Shown: piece after piece, positions 1 through 11,578 of the stretch
Position numbering within the stretch: the stretch's first letter is position 1
Layout of the letters: each line of letters starts with the position of its first letter
From: Turnera subulata
Lineage: Eukaryota > Streptophyta > Magnoliopsida > Malpighiales > Passifloraceae
Reading direction: 5' to 3'
Assembly: GCA_028386065.3 (NCBI GenBank)
Contig: JAKUCV010004472.1
Span: 1-64,000 of the forward strand
DNA: 64,000 nt
Translations under genes and position numbers: made by a program
Notes under the pieces: model-generated
Databases searched by the model: none
What the model was told of the DNA's origin: nothing
The model's input: only the letters and a program-made list of their open reading frames with translations

Positions 1-500
1 TGTTGGCCAATTAAACATCGATGTTTCACAAAACATCGATGTTTCATTTTCCAACATCGATGTTCTGGCATAGACCCTTTTTCATCATATTTTTGCGAAG
101 CCAAAAAACATCGATGTTGAATTGAAGAACATCGATGTTGAGTATGACAACATCGATGTTCTAAAATGCAACATCGATGTTCTACTAGCCGTTGGAACAG
201 TAATTTAAAATTGTTGGCTAAAACATCGATGTTGGTAGGCAAAACATCGATGTTCTGCCGTTGTAGCAGACAACTTTTCAGCACCCACTAAGCTTTGTTT
301 AAAGGTGTTTTCTTGGGTAGATTTCAAACGGCTCCATGACTTTTCAGAGCTACATATTGAGCATTTTCAGCTGTGTTTGATAACTAATTAACTCTCCATT
401 CATTCATCATTCAGTGCAAAACATTCATTTCCTGCAAAGTTTTAAATTTTCGGTCATAAGCTATTCACCCCCCTCTAGCTTTAGTCTATTGTTCCTAACA
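1..500 (+). mobile_element. 3' part of a copia-like LTR (or solo LTR)
   Basis: The sequence ends with the pyrimidine-rich block CACCCCCCTCTAG (467-479) and then CCTAACA at 494-500, a layout common at the 3' ends of plant Ty1/copia LTRs. Immediately after 500 the sequence becomes the duplicated segment also found from 21187, so 500/501 is a real insertion boundary. The window opens with TGTTGG, which resembles an LTR start, but the window edge prevents proof. No coding region is seen. Family assignment is inferred from the end motif only. Confidence 0.5.
14..254. repeat. Array of nine palindromic 12-mers AACATCGATGTT
   Basis: Perfect copies start at 14, 32, 53, 107, 128, 149, 170, 222 and 243. 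Each is its own reverse complement and contains the ClaI core ATCGAT. Copies at 107, 128, 149 and 170 are spaced exactly 21 bp apart; the others are 18-54 bp apart with unrelated spacers. The array lies in the upstream part of the LTR-like sequence, where enhancers usually sit. Confidence 0.85.
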
Positions 501-2760
501 CATACAAGAAAACAATTTATATTTTTCCATTTTCATTAGCATATAAATAAAATAATAACTAATTGAAGTATAAATAAAAGCTTAGGGCTGAAAAATAAGC
601 ATAAATAGAAGTTTTACTCGCTTTGTTAAAATTGGTTTTTTTTTTATATATATTTCGATAATATATAAAGTGTTGAAGTTTAAACTGTTGCATTATTTGA
701 TGTTGCTGCCATTGTGATCAAAAAAAATATTGCTGCCATTGCATTATAATATTAGAACATAACTTATTTTTATTTTTTTTTATTTTCTTTAGATACCTTA
801 TGTACAAAAATCCATTTTTTTTCTACCAGCATATAAAAAAATAATAACTAGTTAAAAGTTTTATTCTATGATTCAGATTTTGTTTCTGATTTTGTGATAA
901 TTTATTGTGTGATGAAATTTATTCAATAATATTAGTTGAGGTTGTTGCCATTGTGTCACAAAAGTACGACCAAGATTATTTTCAAGCTTTCTTTCAATGC
1001 ATTAGAAGCCATGTATCTATACAAAAATATAATTTTGAATTTTCTTTTAATACAAGCATATTAAAAATTAAAAAATAAAAGTATAGATTGATGTTTTATT
1101 CAATAATTCAAATTTAATTTGCCTATTTTTTCATTATGCGTTGAACTGCAATAGTTGAGGTTGTAACTAGAGGTGAGCAATTGGTAATTTTGATTGGAGC
1201 ATCAAAACTTTAATTTGGAATTTAGAATCCGTAAAGTTTCAAAATTCATGACCATACCAAATTCCAGAATTCCCTTATCCCAAAAACCAAGTTTCTTAAT
1301 TTTAGTTTATATAATTCAAGAAAATTTACTGTTAGTTTCATATTTTGTTAGCAATTGATTCATTCAATCCAATACCATAATATTATGTCTGCTGGCCCAA
1401 ACCTAAGCATGCAATTACTGGCTTGATTAGTGTTACTACTTTTGTTTAATCAAGTTGACCACACAAATAACAACCACCTCATCAGTAGTGTTTCTCAGAA
1501 AAAAAGTTTGGAGTCATCGTCTTCGTTTTATGCACTCATCAACATTCTGTGGTCTATATATGTTAGTTTTAAAAAGTATTTTTAATCAAGAAGCTAAAAA
1601 CATAGACATTACTAGAATTGGGAACAACACAATGTGCAGTTCTGATTAGAAGACAATTAAGTGAATTCTTACCCATTTTTTCAAGGTCTAAAACCTCTCT
1701 AACGGTTTATTGAGACATTCAATATTTAAAATTGAGTTTAAGTCGTTGTTTTATTTCTGTACTTTATCTTGTAACTCTTCTCGAGTTAATCACTCTCACA
1801 GGTTTTGGATGGGTAGTTCTTGGGTAAGATTAGGTTAAGGCATTTTTGGTACTTGTATTGGCCTCAAAATTAAATTTGATCCTCATATTGAAATTCCAGG
1901 AGTTTTAGTCCCTGTACTTTGTAATTTTCATTAAATTTGGTACTTGTAGGGGTCGGGGGGTCATCGGAGACACGTGTCCGTTTTCTGTGAGAACACGTCA
2001 TCTGTGGGAACCACTTTACCTTGGTACACCACTTTTAATTCGCAAAACCTAAATGTATCTTTGATACCTGTACTCCGCTTAGTTATTAAATTTGGTACTT
2101 GTACTGATTTTTCATGAATTTTGGTACCTGTACATCCTAGTTTTTATAAAATTTTGTACTTTCGGTGGTCGGTGTGTCGACGGACACACCTGTCTATTTT
2201 TTTAGAAACATATCGTTTGTGGGTCCCACGTCTTTCAGGTTCCCCACCATTAACATAATTCTGCAAAAAAATCAACCACGGCTACGATGGACTGTTGTTT
2301 CCATTTGGACTTTAATTCCCCATTTCTCAAACGAAATTAAAACAAAATTGGGGTGTTTGACAAGGTTAGACTCGTTCCAATTGGGAACAAGCCGGGTTTT
2401 TTTGTGGAATTGGGTTAAAAATGGGAAACCCAGGTGAAGTGGGACTCAAAAATAGCGTGTCGTATCTCCTAAGACATTTCGACCACTGAAATTTCCAAAA
2501 TTTAACGAAAACTAGGATCTACAGCTATCAAAATTAGTACGAGTACCAAAATTAATAGCGAAACCGAGTACAGGTACGAAAAATACCTTTAATCCGACCT
2601 GTTTAGAAGTGGCCTGGGCCACACATGACATGTCCTCATAGAAAATGGACACGTGTCTCCCGCGACTCCCTGACCACCAGAAGTACCAAAGTTAGTAAAA
2701 ATTGCAAAGTACAGGTACCAAAACTCATAAAATTTCGGTGCGAGTACCAAATTTAATATC
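501..2760 (+). repeat. Segmental duplication copy A, left part
   Basis: This AT-rich segment aligns by eye with 21187-23540. Shared landmarks include the block ending GCTTAGGGCTG near 590 and 21277, the TCTGCTGGCC block near 1387 and 22005, and the foldback element that follows. Copy A is interrupted at 2761 by a retrotransposon and resumes at 14932. No credible gene is present; the short open frames at 1455-1649 and 2165-2437 are non-conserved. Confidence 0.8.
1822..2760. mobile_element. Foldback (long-TIR) element, copy A, major part
   Basis: The left half (phrases such as TTTGGTACTTGTA and GAGACACGTGTCC) reappears as reverse complement in the right half (GGACACGTGTCTCC near 2649), with the axis near 2300. 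Each half itself contains two diverged units. It has the shape of a non-autonomous terminal-inverted-repeat element of about 1 kb. Its right end was separated by the retrotransposon insertion and continues at 14932-14988. No transposase or convincing target duplication was seen. Confidence 0.7.
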
Positions 2761-4400
2761 AGTGAGGACCCGACCCAAAATCAATTGGGCCTCCTCACCT
2801 ATTCCTTTACACCCTCTTCTTAGCCATCACCCAATACCTTTGAAGTCGCCATCCGAATTTTATTATAGGACGAAATTCGGGAAAACCGTTCTTGAATCCC
2901 AATGACTTCGTTTAAGGCAACCGATTAGCGAACCAAAGATATTGGGCCCGAGGGTTCGTCACGGATGGGAAGGTGTTAGGCACCTTCCCATCCTTATTGG
3001 GGTGAAACTTTGTGCAATTGGAGAACAATTCTATGCCATGTGAAAGTATGTATTATGTGGAAACAAATGACATACAATAACTCAAAACTAAAATGAAACA
3101 TAAAGGAAAATAAAAATAATTGGGCTTGAGTTTTCACCACTATAAACCACGTACGTACCCCGGCGGCCAGGTTTAAATCCCACGTAGTTCTTGTTATGGC
3201 ATCACAACAATAATTACATTATCGATATCATCATCGAATCATCAACAAACAGTAGACAAAAATGGGAATTTAGGATTACCTCTTGTAGCCCTCCTCTAGC
3301 TCCTCTATTTGGGTTGTGTTCTTCACCGAATTTCTTCCCACTCTTTAGCTCAATCTTTGGTCCCTTCTTGGTCTACCCTTGTTGCTTTTTGGTTGATGCT
3401 ACCCATGAAATTTTTGAAGAGTTTCTACCTAGAAGTGTTTCTGAACTAGGAGAGATAGAGTTTCTCCAAGCACTATAGCTTATGGAGAGTATGTGTGAAA
3501 GAGATTGTGTCCTTCGAATGTGAATGGGAGGCCCCATTTATGGGGAATATGTGTGTACCTCTTAATTATCAAGATTATGGCCAGAAATCTGGGCTAAAAC
3601 CATATAGAATCAAATTAGAAATAAAATCGGGAGAAAAATTAGTTTTCTGGGGCCCATGACCGCCATGCTGGCGGTCATCTCCTTGATGGCAGCCAGGCCT
3701 GGCGGTCATCCAAGCATGACCGCCCAGACCTGGCGGGCATTCCTAGATGGCCGCCCGACTCCCATGGGTTTCATGCGTTCTTTCCATTTTTTGATCCCAA
3801 TCCCCCTAATTCTGCCCTGACTTGATCTAACCGTGTAATTAATCCCTAATCAACCCAGAAAATCCTTTTTTCTTAATTAGTACTCCTCCTAAACCTTCCA
3901 TGACTAATTGATACACATTAAACTGTCATTTTATGCAAAATCATACCAAAAACACATTTACCTTTTAAAGGATGATTTAATTCTGATTTTCCACGGAAAT
4001 CAGAGTTAAGATTAGTCTGCAAGTAATGTGTTTATGGGCCACTCAACTCTAGAGAATCCATATTCCATTAACCTAGGCCTCTAAATTCATTTCAAACCCA
4101 AAAATAAATCGTCTCAATATAATTGGGTTGAAATAAATAAGAAAGCCTAGATAAATGGAATAAAACATATTTTAGTGAGTTAGACCATAATACATATTTT
4201 TATCCTAAAATTAAATCAACTCATTAATCTTAAGGTTCAAACGCATAAAGGTTCAAGTCATAAAAATATACAAATTCTACTAAAATAAATTCCAAATATA
4301 CTTTAACCAAAGACTAAATCTTCTCATTATTCTCATGGTTCAAGCATACTTTAAAGTCAAATTTAAAAGAATATTCGTAGGTCAAATTTGGGTGTTCACA
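2761..4400 (-). repeat. 3' LTR of the Tat-like element
   Basis: On the minus strand it begins TGTGAACACCC (at 4400) and ends GGGTCCTCA near 2763. It aligns along its length with 13280-14931 and more loosely with 6704-8521. It contains a GC-rich patch (about 3650-3770) where GACCGCC and GGCGGTC alternate, giving strong local hairpin potential. Confidence 0.85.
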
Positions 4401-4414
4401 CATGCCCCTCGTTC
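4401..4414 (-). other. Polypurine tract candidate of the Tat-like element
   Basis: Reading the minus strand, GAACGAGGGGCATG directly precedes the TGTGAACACCC start of the 3' LTR. A purine-rich run in this position is the expected plus-strand primer of an LTR retrotransposon and fixes the minus orientation together with the PBS at the other end. Confidence 0.6.
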
Positions 4415-4494
4415 ATGAGTCCATAGAAACTAAGGAAGAAACAACGCAAGAAGGGAACAACCAAATTTGAATGATTAATGTCGGTGGTGTGTGC

Positions 4495-5240
4495 GAAAGG
4501 TCAGAGCATTCCATGTTCCACTTCGGGAATCATCTCATCCCGAAGGTTTGTGAGGGACTGGCCTTTGGCTTTTGGTTTGTGAGGACCGGGTCCTCGGCTT
4601 GTGGGAATCATCTCATCCCAGGTTGCGGTTTTCGGGAATCATCTCATCCCATGTTTTGGTTTTTGGGAATCATCTCATCTCGGGTTTGCAAGGACCGGGT
4701 CCTCGGCTTATGTTTTTGTGAAGATCAGGTCTTCAGCTTATGGGAATCATCTCATCCCGGGGTTTGCGAAGACCGGGTCCTCGGCTTTTGGTTTTGCGAG
4801 AACTGGGTCCTCGGCTTGTGGTTTGTGAGGATTGGATCCTCGGCTTTGGGCTTGCAAGGACTAGGTCCTTGGCTTATGGTTTGCTCGTCTCTAAGTTTTC
4901 TGATCTCTGGATTTGCGAGAACTAGGTCCTCGGGTTTGGCTTTGTTCATCTTGAGGTTCGCGAGAACTGGGTCCCCGGCTTTGGGTTGGTTCATCTCAAG
5001 GTCTGCAAGGACTAGGTCCCTGGCTGCGGTCAGCTCGTCTATAGGTTTGCTCATCTCTGGATTGCGAGAACTGGGTCCTCGGCTTTTGGGTTTGCAAGGA
5101 CTATGTCCTCAGCTTGTGGTTTTCTCCTCTCATGATTTACGAGAACTGGGTCCTCGGCTTTGGGTTTGCTTATCTCAAGGTTTGCGAGAACTGGGTCCTC
5201 TGCTTTGGTTTGCGAGTACTGGGTCCTCGGCTTTCATGGT
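4495..5240. repeat. Degenerate tandem array inside the Tat-like element
   Basis: Variants of two short modules alternate: GGGAATCATCTCATCCC (at least five times in 4530-4757) and GCGAGAACTGGGTCCTCGGC or GAGGACCGGGTCCTCGGC (more than ten times). The second is itself near-palindromic (CCGAGGACCCGGTCC). The array lies next to the 3' LTR. Open frames across it (such as 4471-5433, + strand) are by-products of the repeat and have no recognisable domain. Tat-lineage elements are known to carry variable tandem repeats in this place. Confidence 0.8.
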
Positions 5241-5989
5241 TTCGCTATCAACATCTATCGGGGAAGGTAATGAATGCCGTTTCACGGCTTGGTTGTCTAT
5301 GTCTCATGCTTCTCATGCTTTTGTGCTCTCTAGAGGGTTTGAAGGAAATGGGGTGTATCGTGCCCCTTGCTCAAATGCAGGAACATCATGCCCCTGGTCT
5401 GATTCTCTCATAGTGGGGCAACAGCATCATTAAGTCGTGGTTTGAAATCGCAGGGTTTGGCATGCCCATAGTTCATAATCAGCCCGGGCGTCTCGACCCA
5501 AAATCAAACAAGTTTACCAATAAAAGACCAAGCTGTTGGGCTTATCATGCACTTGGAAATCAATCAAAATGGGGTGATATGCCCCTGGTATGTGTTCATC
5601 AAAATATATAGGGACCCAACGGGTCCTGCATGCATAACGTTGTTCACATAAAAACACTTATCCTTGCAAATTTATGTAAAAAGTCAACAGGTGCCCCCTT
5701 TTGCCTCAGTGAAAAGTTTGACGTCAATCAACAATTGTATTCCTCTCTTTTTCTTCTCTTTTTCTTTTTTATTTTTTTTCGCCTCCCCTTTTTCTCTCCC
5801 CCCCAATTTTTCTTGAATTTTCGGAATTTTGCAGGTGGGTGAATGGTGTCGGCCGGGCGGCCATATGAGGGATGACCGCCACCACCCGGCAGTCCTGTGT
5901 GGATGACTGCTAGGTGCGGCGGTCTTGGCTCCCTAGGTGTTTTCTTCGATTTTAGACTTGGGCTTTAGGGTTTTCAGGAATTCCACTGA

Positions 5990-6075
5990 CCCTAGAACAC
6001 TATAAACAGAGCCTTGGGTACCCAGAGACCCTCATAATTCATGAGAACATATCCCAAACACATATAGGGCAATCA
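5990..6075 (+). promoter_or_regulatory. Possible promoter of the antisense ORF
   Basis: A TATA-like CTATAAACAG lies at 6000-6009, about 66 bp upstream of the ATG at 6075. It is preceded by a pyrimidine-rich stretch (5738-5810) and a GC-rich hairpin zone (5845-5930) made of the same GACCGCC/GGCGGTC motifs seen in the LTR. This suggests the ORF has its own transcription start, opposite to the element's main transcript. Inferred from sequence only. Confidence 0.4.
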
Positions 6076-9002
6076 TGAGTGAGAATTTTCATGCTAAGGA
6101 GCTTCTGTGGAAAGCGAGCGTTCCTCATGAATGTCGCATGGATTTCAGGATGTTGGCATTATTCAGATTGTTCAAACTTCACGGTGTGGTGGTAAATGAA
6201 AGTCTGATTCGTGTTGCTGCAAAATTCTGGGACAAGAGTCGCCATGTATTCCGTTTTGGTCAGGATATGGCAGAACTTTGTCCCACTATCGATGAGTTCA
6301 ATGCCTTTTTGGGTGCTAAGTTCATAAAGGGTGTTGCCATGGTTTCTCTTGCTAATTCTATTTTGTAGGAGTTTAGTGAATTTCTCTTTTTAGGTGAAGG
6401 ACAATTGGCTTCTTCTTGGATCAAAACAATCATCTGGAACTACCAAAAATCATGAACCAATACTTTCCTGACGGCTTGGAACAACATCCATGGGAGGGTG
6501 ACCATGATTGAAGGAAGAAAAGCAATCATGCCCTCGCCCTTGTGATGACACGCGCATTCTTGTTGGTGAGCTCTCCTGGTGTTTGTCCTATTCAGATTGG
6601 CTTGTTCGTGGCCAGGCTCTTTGACGAAAAAAGTTTAGTCCCTGTGACATTAGGCGAAATCTTCAATTGCTTGGATGTGTTGGCAGATAATCCCATTGCT
6701 CCCTGTGAAGACCCGACCCAAAATCACTTGGGCCTCCCCACCTATTCCTTTACATCTTCTTCTTAACAGTCATCCAACATTTTTGGAGTCACCATCCGAA
6801 TTTTATTGTAAGGAAAAATTTGGGAAAAAACATTTCATGACTCCATTTAGGCAACCGATTAACAAACCAAAGATGATAGACCCGGCGATTCGTCATAGAT
6901 GAGAAGGTGTTAGGCACGCATCCATGTTGGGGCAAAACTTTGTGCAATTGAAGAACATATGTATGCCTTGTGAAAGTGTGTGCACAGTGTGGAAACAAAT
7001 CACATAAGAACAATAAAATAAAATTGAAACAAAAGGGGAAAATAAAATAATTAGGCTAGAGTCTCCACCACTAGAGACCACCTACGTACCCCGGCGACCG
7101 GGTTAAAAGCCCACATAGTTCTTATCATGGCATCACAACACTCACATTATCAACATCATCATATCACAGCAGCAGACAATCGAGAAAATTAGAACGAGTT
7201 ACCTCTTGTAGCCCTCCTCTCGCTCCTATGAGCTTACCATTCCGCAATAGAATTTTGGTAGGATTCAATAGGGAATTCGGGGCATAATATTGCCGAACTG
7301 GTATCTGGATTGAACAGAAAAGTTGTAGGGCTACTTCTTAGCTTTTCAGAGACACCAAGATCGCAGCAAACCGATATCTATAGCTCCAGATATGGCTGAA
7401 ATACTGAGACTGCCTCCACTAGATTCTTCCTCTCGGGTTTAGCACTTCTTCTCCAACAGTTTGCTTCAATTCTCCTCCTTCTTCTTCTCCTCTTGATCTC
7501 CTGCTGCCACTGGCTTCTTGCTTCTCTTCTCCACGAAATTTCTCAAGAGTTTCTACCTATAGGAATATTTCTAGGCTTGGAGAGGTAGAGTTTCTCCAAG
7601 CGACAAAGCTTATGGGGGTGTGTGTGTATTGAGTGATTGATCCCCTTGCAATGTGAGTGGGGGGTCCTATTTGTAGTGTCCTGGGGTATATAGGGGCGTG
7701 GACTTGCATAATGACCAAGGTCTCAGCCAAAAATCTGGGCCAAAACCATGTAACATCAAATTAGGGGAGGAAATCGGGGGAGAATCGCATTTTTGGAGGT
7801 GCATGACCGCCATGGTCGGCGGTCATGGGCTGCATGCCCGCCAGTCCCTGCGGTCATCAACTGATGACCGCCGGGTCCATGACCGCGCGGCATGTCCGCA
7901 TTCCCCCGTTCTTTCATTTTTTGCTCCTGATTTCCCCTAATTCCTTCCTGATTTGATCCTACCTTGTATTTAACCCCTAATCAACCCAATCTCTTTTCTT
8001 GATTAGTATTCTCTCTAATCATCTCCTAATTGGTTGATTACACATGAAGTCCCTATTTTGTGCCCAAATCATATAAAAAATACATTTACTATTATGGAAT
8101 GATTTAACTTTGATTTTCCACAAAAATCAGAGCTAAAATTAGTCTGTAAGTAATGTGTTTATGGGCTGCTCAACTCTGGAAGGTCCATACTTTATTAACT
8201 TCGGCCCTCAAATCCATACTTAATCAAAAAATAAATCTTCTCACTATAATTGGGTTAAAATAAACAAGACAGCCCAAATGAATAAAATAGGATATTATTT
8301 TAATGAACTAGCCTTTAGTATATTTTTATCCTAAGATTAAATCATCTCATTAATTCTAAGGTCCAGATATGTAAATCCCAATTCACAAAATATGTATTCT
8401 ATTAAAATAAATTCCATGTGTGCCTTCACCAAAGACCAAATTATCTCATTAATCTTATGGTTTGAGCACCCCTAAAATCTAAATTAGAAGAATATTCATG
8501 GGTCAAATTTAGGTGTTCACACTCCCATGACTGGTTCCTCTTCCCTGCTCCAGGTATATGTTCATCCCCTTACTTTCCAACCGTCATTTTTAATTCATTG
8601 GCCCTTCCCCCCTTGCAGATTTGGCTATGTGAACACCTCACGTTGATTGAACTTCCTCAAGCTGATCCCACAAACTATGTTAGTCGTGGCTATTCTGTCT
8701 CTTTCCACACTACCCGGGACTAGGTCATCTATATGAAGGATCTCGAAGGTAAACAGAATACTTGGATCTGTCGGTGGCTCGGAATGCAAGAAGTGGTTAT
8801 CCACACCTTATGTAACGATTGGGTCACACTCCCAGGTGTGGAGAGATCTACATGTTATCGCCAAAGTAGGATTATGAGGCAGTTCGGCTTAAACCAGAAA
8901 ATCCCTTCTGATATTCAAGTTCTAGTGACAGAGCCTATGAAAGCTGTAGAAAATTTTAGGAAAATGCCAAAGGTTACTGTCTTATTTGGCAAAGAAAAAT
9001 GA
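6075..9002 (+). pseudogene. Plant-mobile-domain/DUF7745-like ORF, broken
   Basis: The first block (6075-6368) encodes a segment with LIRVAAKFWD, FRFGQDMAELCPTIDEF and FLGAKF, matching the N-terminal pattern of plant mobile domain (DUF7745-type) proteins: a helix, then F-W-D, then F-P-T-x-E-E-F. After a stop at 6366-6368 a second block (6542-6700) continues with VTLGEIFNCLDVLADN. A solo LTR (6704-8521) then interrupts it. The rest follows at 8522-9002, with an apparent 65-bp intron (GTATATG at 8554 to TTGCAG at 8618) and the segment IWLCEHLTLIELPQ. Such additional ORFs, often antisense and placed between pol and the 3' LTR, are known in Tat elements. The function in the element is unknown. This copy is inactive because of stops and the insertion. 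Confidence 0.6.
6704..8521 (-). mobile_element. Nested solo LTR of the same Tat-like family
   Basis: It starts TGTGAAGACCC and ends GGTGTTCACA on the plus strand, and is flanked by a perfect 5-bp target duplication CTCCC (6699-6703 and 8522-8526). It has the same overall layout as the outer LTRs, including the GACCGCC hairpin patch near 7804-7890, but diverges in the middle. A single LTR with intact target duplication is the expected product of recombination between the two LTRs of a former full element. Confidence 0.9.
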
Positions 9003-9302
9003 ATTACGTTATAAAAAATTAATTAGCCTCTTGGATATTTATAAGTCAAAAACAGGGTAATTAAAAATCAAATTATTTGATCTATTCTATCTTGAATTGT
9101 GATAAATTTCTTTAGCCTTGAAAGCTATTAACGGCGGTTCGGCATTGCCTTTGAGAGAAAGTATCGGCAGCCATATAGAGATAGAACCTCTCATGTCGTA
9201 CAGTGGTTGAAAGAGGGTGTGGTTGACTCTGAAGGGCCCTTGCTTTTTGCAAGAGAGGCATTCTTGGAGGGGCACGCGCCTCCTGGGCTTGAGCCTTTCG
9301 AT

Positions 9303-9458
9303 CATCTTGTCAGGAAGGACGAAGGTGGGGGTGTCGATTCGAGCCAAAGGAGGCACAGGAAGAATTGAGTCCCTTCTTAGCATCTTGTCAGGAAGGACGA
9401 AGGTGGGGGTGTCGATTCGAGCCAAAAGAGGCACAGGAAGAATTGAGTCCCTTCTGAG
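9303..9458. repeat. 78-bp tandem duplication
   Basis: Copies 9303-9380 and 9381-9458 differ at only a few positions. Both read in frame on either strand (for example IRAKGGTGRIE / IRAKRGTGRIE on plus), since 78 is a multiple of three. It lies in the decayed distal part of the plant-mobile-domain ORF. The following 9460-10230 has no recognisable coding and includes a T-rich run (9597-9655). Confidence 0.85.
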
Positions 9459-10229
9459 CAACTACCCTTATACATTTATAATGCATGCGAATAAATGAGT
9501 GAAAAAACTCCCATTATCTTTTTTGTTAACCCTCAGAGTATTACTAATTAGAGTGAAACCGGATCCGAATTGGGCTTCCTACGTATTCATGGCTCATCAT
9601 TTTTTTTTTCTCCTTTTTTCATTTTCTTCCTTTTTTTTTCTTCTTTTTTTTTTTATCAAAAGCTCATGAAATCAGGCTTACGTAGTTCTCTTTATGTCAA
9701 CTCAATTGTCTTGTGCTTGTTAACTCCCCAAAACTCCTCCTTTGGTTTTCGTCATGTCTCTCCACGGGATCTGTGGTTCGGCTACACTCTTTCGGATTGG
9801 ATACCACGCATTGTGGGGTTTTTGCCCCTAATCAGATTTTCTTTGATTAGTTTCCCCCCATTGGATACTTCCTAGAGCTCTTTTGGTTGCTTGGCTCCAT
9901 GGCAAGGTATTTAAGAGCCTGATGCTTTCATTGGGTTGGACCTTGATCTTTGGAGTTTTTTAGAATTTTGTTGACATTACTATTCTTATTAGTATTAGTC
10001 CTCAGATTGATTTTACAAAATTTAGGGAGTTCATTCAGCACATCATATTCACATGTATCATGCACGTATAAAGATATAGCTAAGAAGACCATCAGTATAA
10101 AAGAATAGAGTGCCTTATTTATCGGAAAATAAAATAACAGAACAACGACTCGTCCATCGGCTCTTTTTAAGCTGAACTTTGAACTCTAACTAGGCACCCA
10201 ACATAGACCATTACACGGATCCTCAAGAA

Positions 10230-11578
10230 ATTTCAACTTTTTCAAAGAGGTACCTATAGCCGAAATCTTCATCCCTTTCACTTCCTTCTTTTTTCCTTCT
10301 ATTTCCCCCTCATCTTCCGGAAAACAGTCGAGAAATAGCTCGAACCCTGGCTTCCTGATCTTTGTGATGCTGCATAACCAAGGTTTAGGGATCCCACAAA
10401 AAGGAAAATTCTCCCCTTTTTTTTATGAAGTAGCCTTTCAGTGTCTTGAAATAAAGAGCCATGAAAAAGTCCCGCTCTTGCTTCTTCTTTCGAGCCAGTG
10501 CCCTTGCACAGTCCTTTTCCTTTTTCGTTTCCACTTCCAATGTTGTTGGAGCATATCCCAAGGCAAAGGGTGGCGTAGCGCTAAAAACCCGGGGGAATTC
10601 TAATATCCCTTGCTGCTTCTTTCCCAGCCCCATGACTGGAAAATACCTCATTTACTCCATGATCCCCATAACTACCAAATTGCCGAAAGGAGGTCTACGA
10701 ATAAGCTTATCCACTATTATGGCACTGATGGACTCAAAGACAAAGCCTGACAAGGACACTTTCTCATCTCCTTCAATTCCAAATACCGGCTTGATGTTCT
10801 TCTCGGCCATTTCCCCTTTGACTGTGACTATCCCTCCATAATAAGGAAATCATAGCATCTGATGTAAAGTGGATGCTATAGCTCGCGCTTGGTGTAACCA
10901 TGGACTTCCAAGAAGTAGATTGAAACTGGATGCGATATCAAGCACTTGAAATTATATCGCAAAATGGGCAGATCCGATGATCACTTCCAATTTTATCATC
11001 CCTAGCATTTCCCTTCGAGTATTGTTATATGCCCTGACCATCGTTCGAGAGGGCAGGAAATCTGTAAACCCAAATCCGAATAGGCTTGTAGTCTTCAAGG
11101 GACATACATTCAAGGCAGACCCATTATCTATCAGTACTAGGGGTACTTGGTTTTCCTTGACCTGAATGGTTATATATGATGCCTCGACATGGGCACCTTT
11201 GTCTGAGAGTAGGTCCTTATCAGAGAAGGAGATTTGATTATCGGTTTCCACAAAAGCTATCATATTGGCTAATGTCTCTGGTGTAGTGTCAATAGGGACA
11301 TGGGCTTTGCTTAAAATTTGGAGTACCTTTTCTCGATGTGGACGGGAGGACGCCAACAGACCCCAAATCGAGATATTAGCTTGGGTCTTTTTCAATTGTT
11401 TCACCACCATATCCTCTTCAGGGTCCATTGTCTCCTCGGGTTCATCCAATCGTAGAGGAGCCCTTCTCACTACTCTCCCAGACCTAGAGATGACATTGAC
11501 CTCCTCATCTGACTCCACATATTCGCATAAATCCAAGACACAACATTCTCGCTCAGATTTGGGTCCTGCCTCTATCAC
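10230..11578 (-). pseudogene. Retropepsin and PR-RT linker of the Tat-like element
   Basis: The minus-strand frame 10952-11578 contains the aspartic protease signature LIDNGSALNVCPL, where a D-N-G or D-G-G triad is the active-site motif in this lineage. About 60 nt further on, the strand reads SFNLLLGSPWLH, the conserved C-terminal retropepsin block with the ILG-like flap partner. After a break, 10385-10651 encodes a linker with LGYAPTTLEVE and a lysine-rich stretch, typical of the protein between protease and reverse transcriptase. The polyprotein stops near 10230 and no RT follows. In the intact family this enzyme matures Gag-Pol. Stops and frame changes at about 10845 and 10652 show it is not functional. 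Confidence 0.8.

Noticed and set aside
14..254. Regularly spaced short repeats resembling a CRISPR array
   Set aside because: Units are 12-bp palindromes with spacers of 6-42 bp and lie in an LTR-like sequence of a plant genome. There is no cas context, and the spacing is too short and irregular.
4471..5433. A 320-codon open frame rich in G, S, W and L
   Set aside because: It arises from the tandem array at 4495-5240. Several overlapping frames on both strands are also open, and no domain is present.
9087..9498. Overlapping open frames on both strands with internal repeats
   Set aside because: Explained by the in-frame 78-bp tandem duplication in a decayed retrotransposon ORF.
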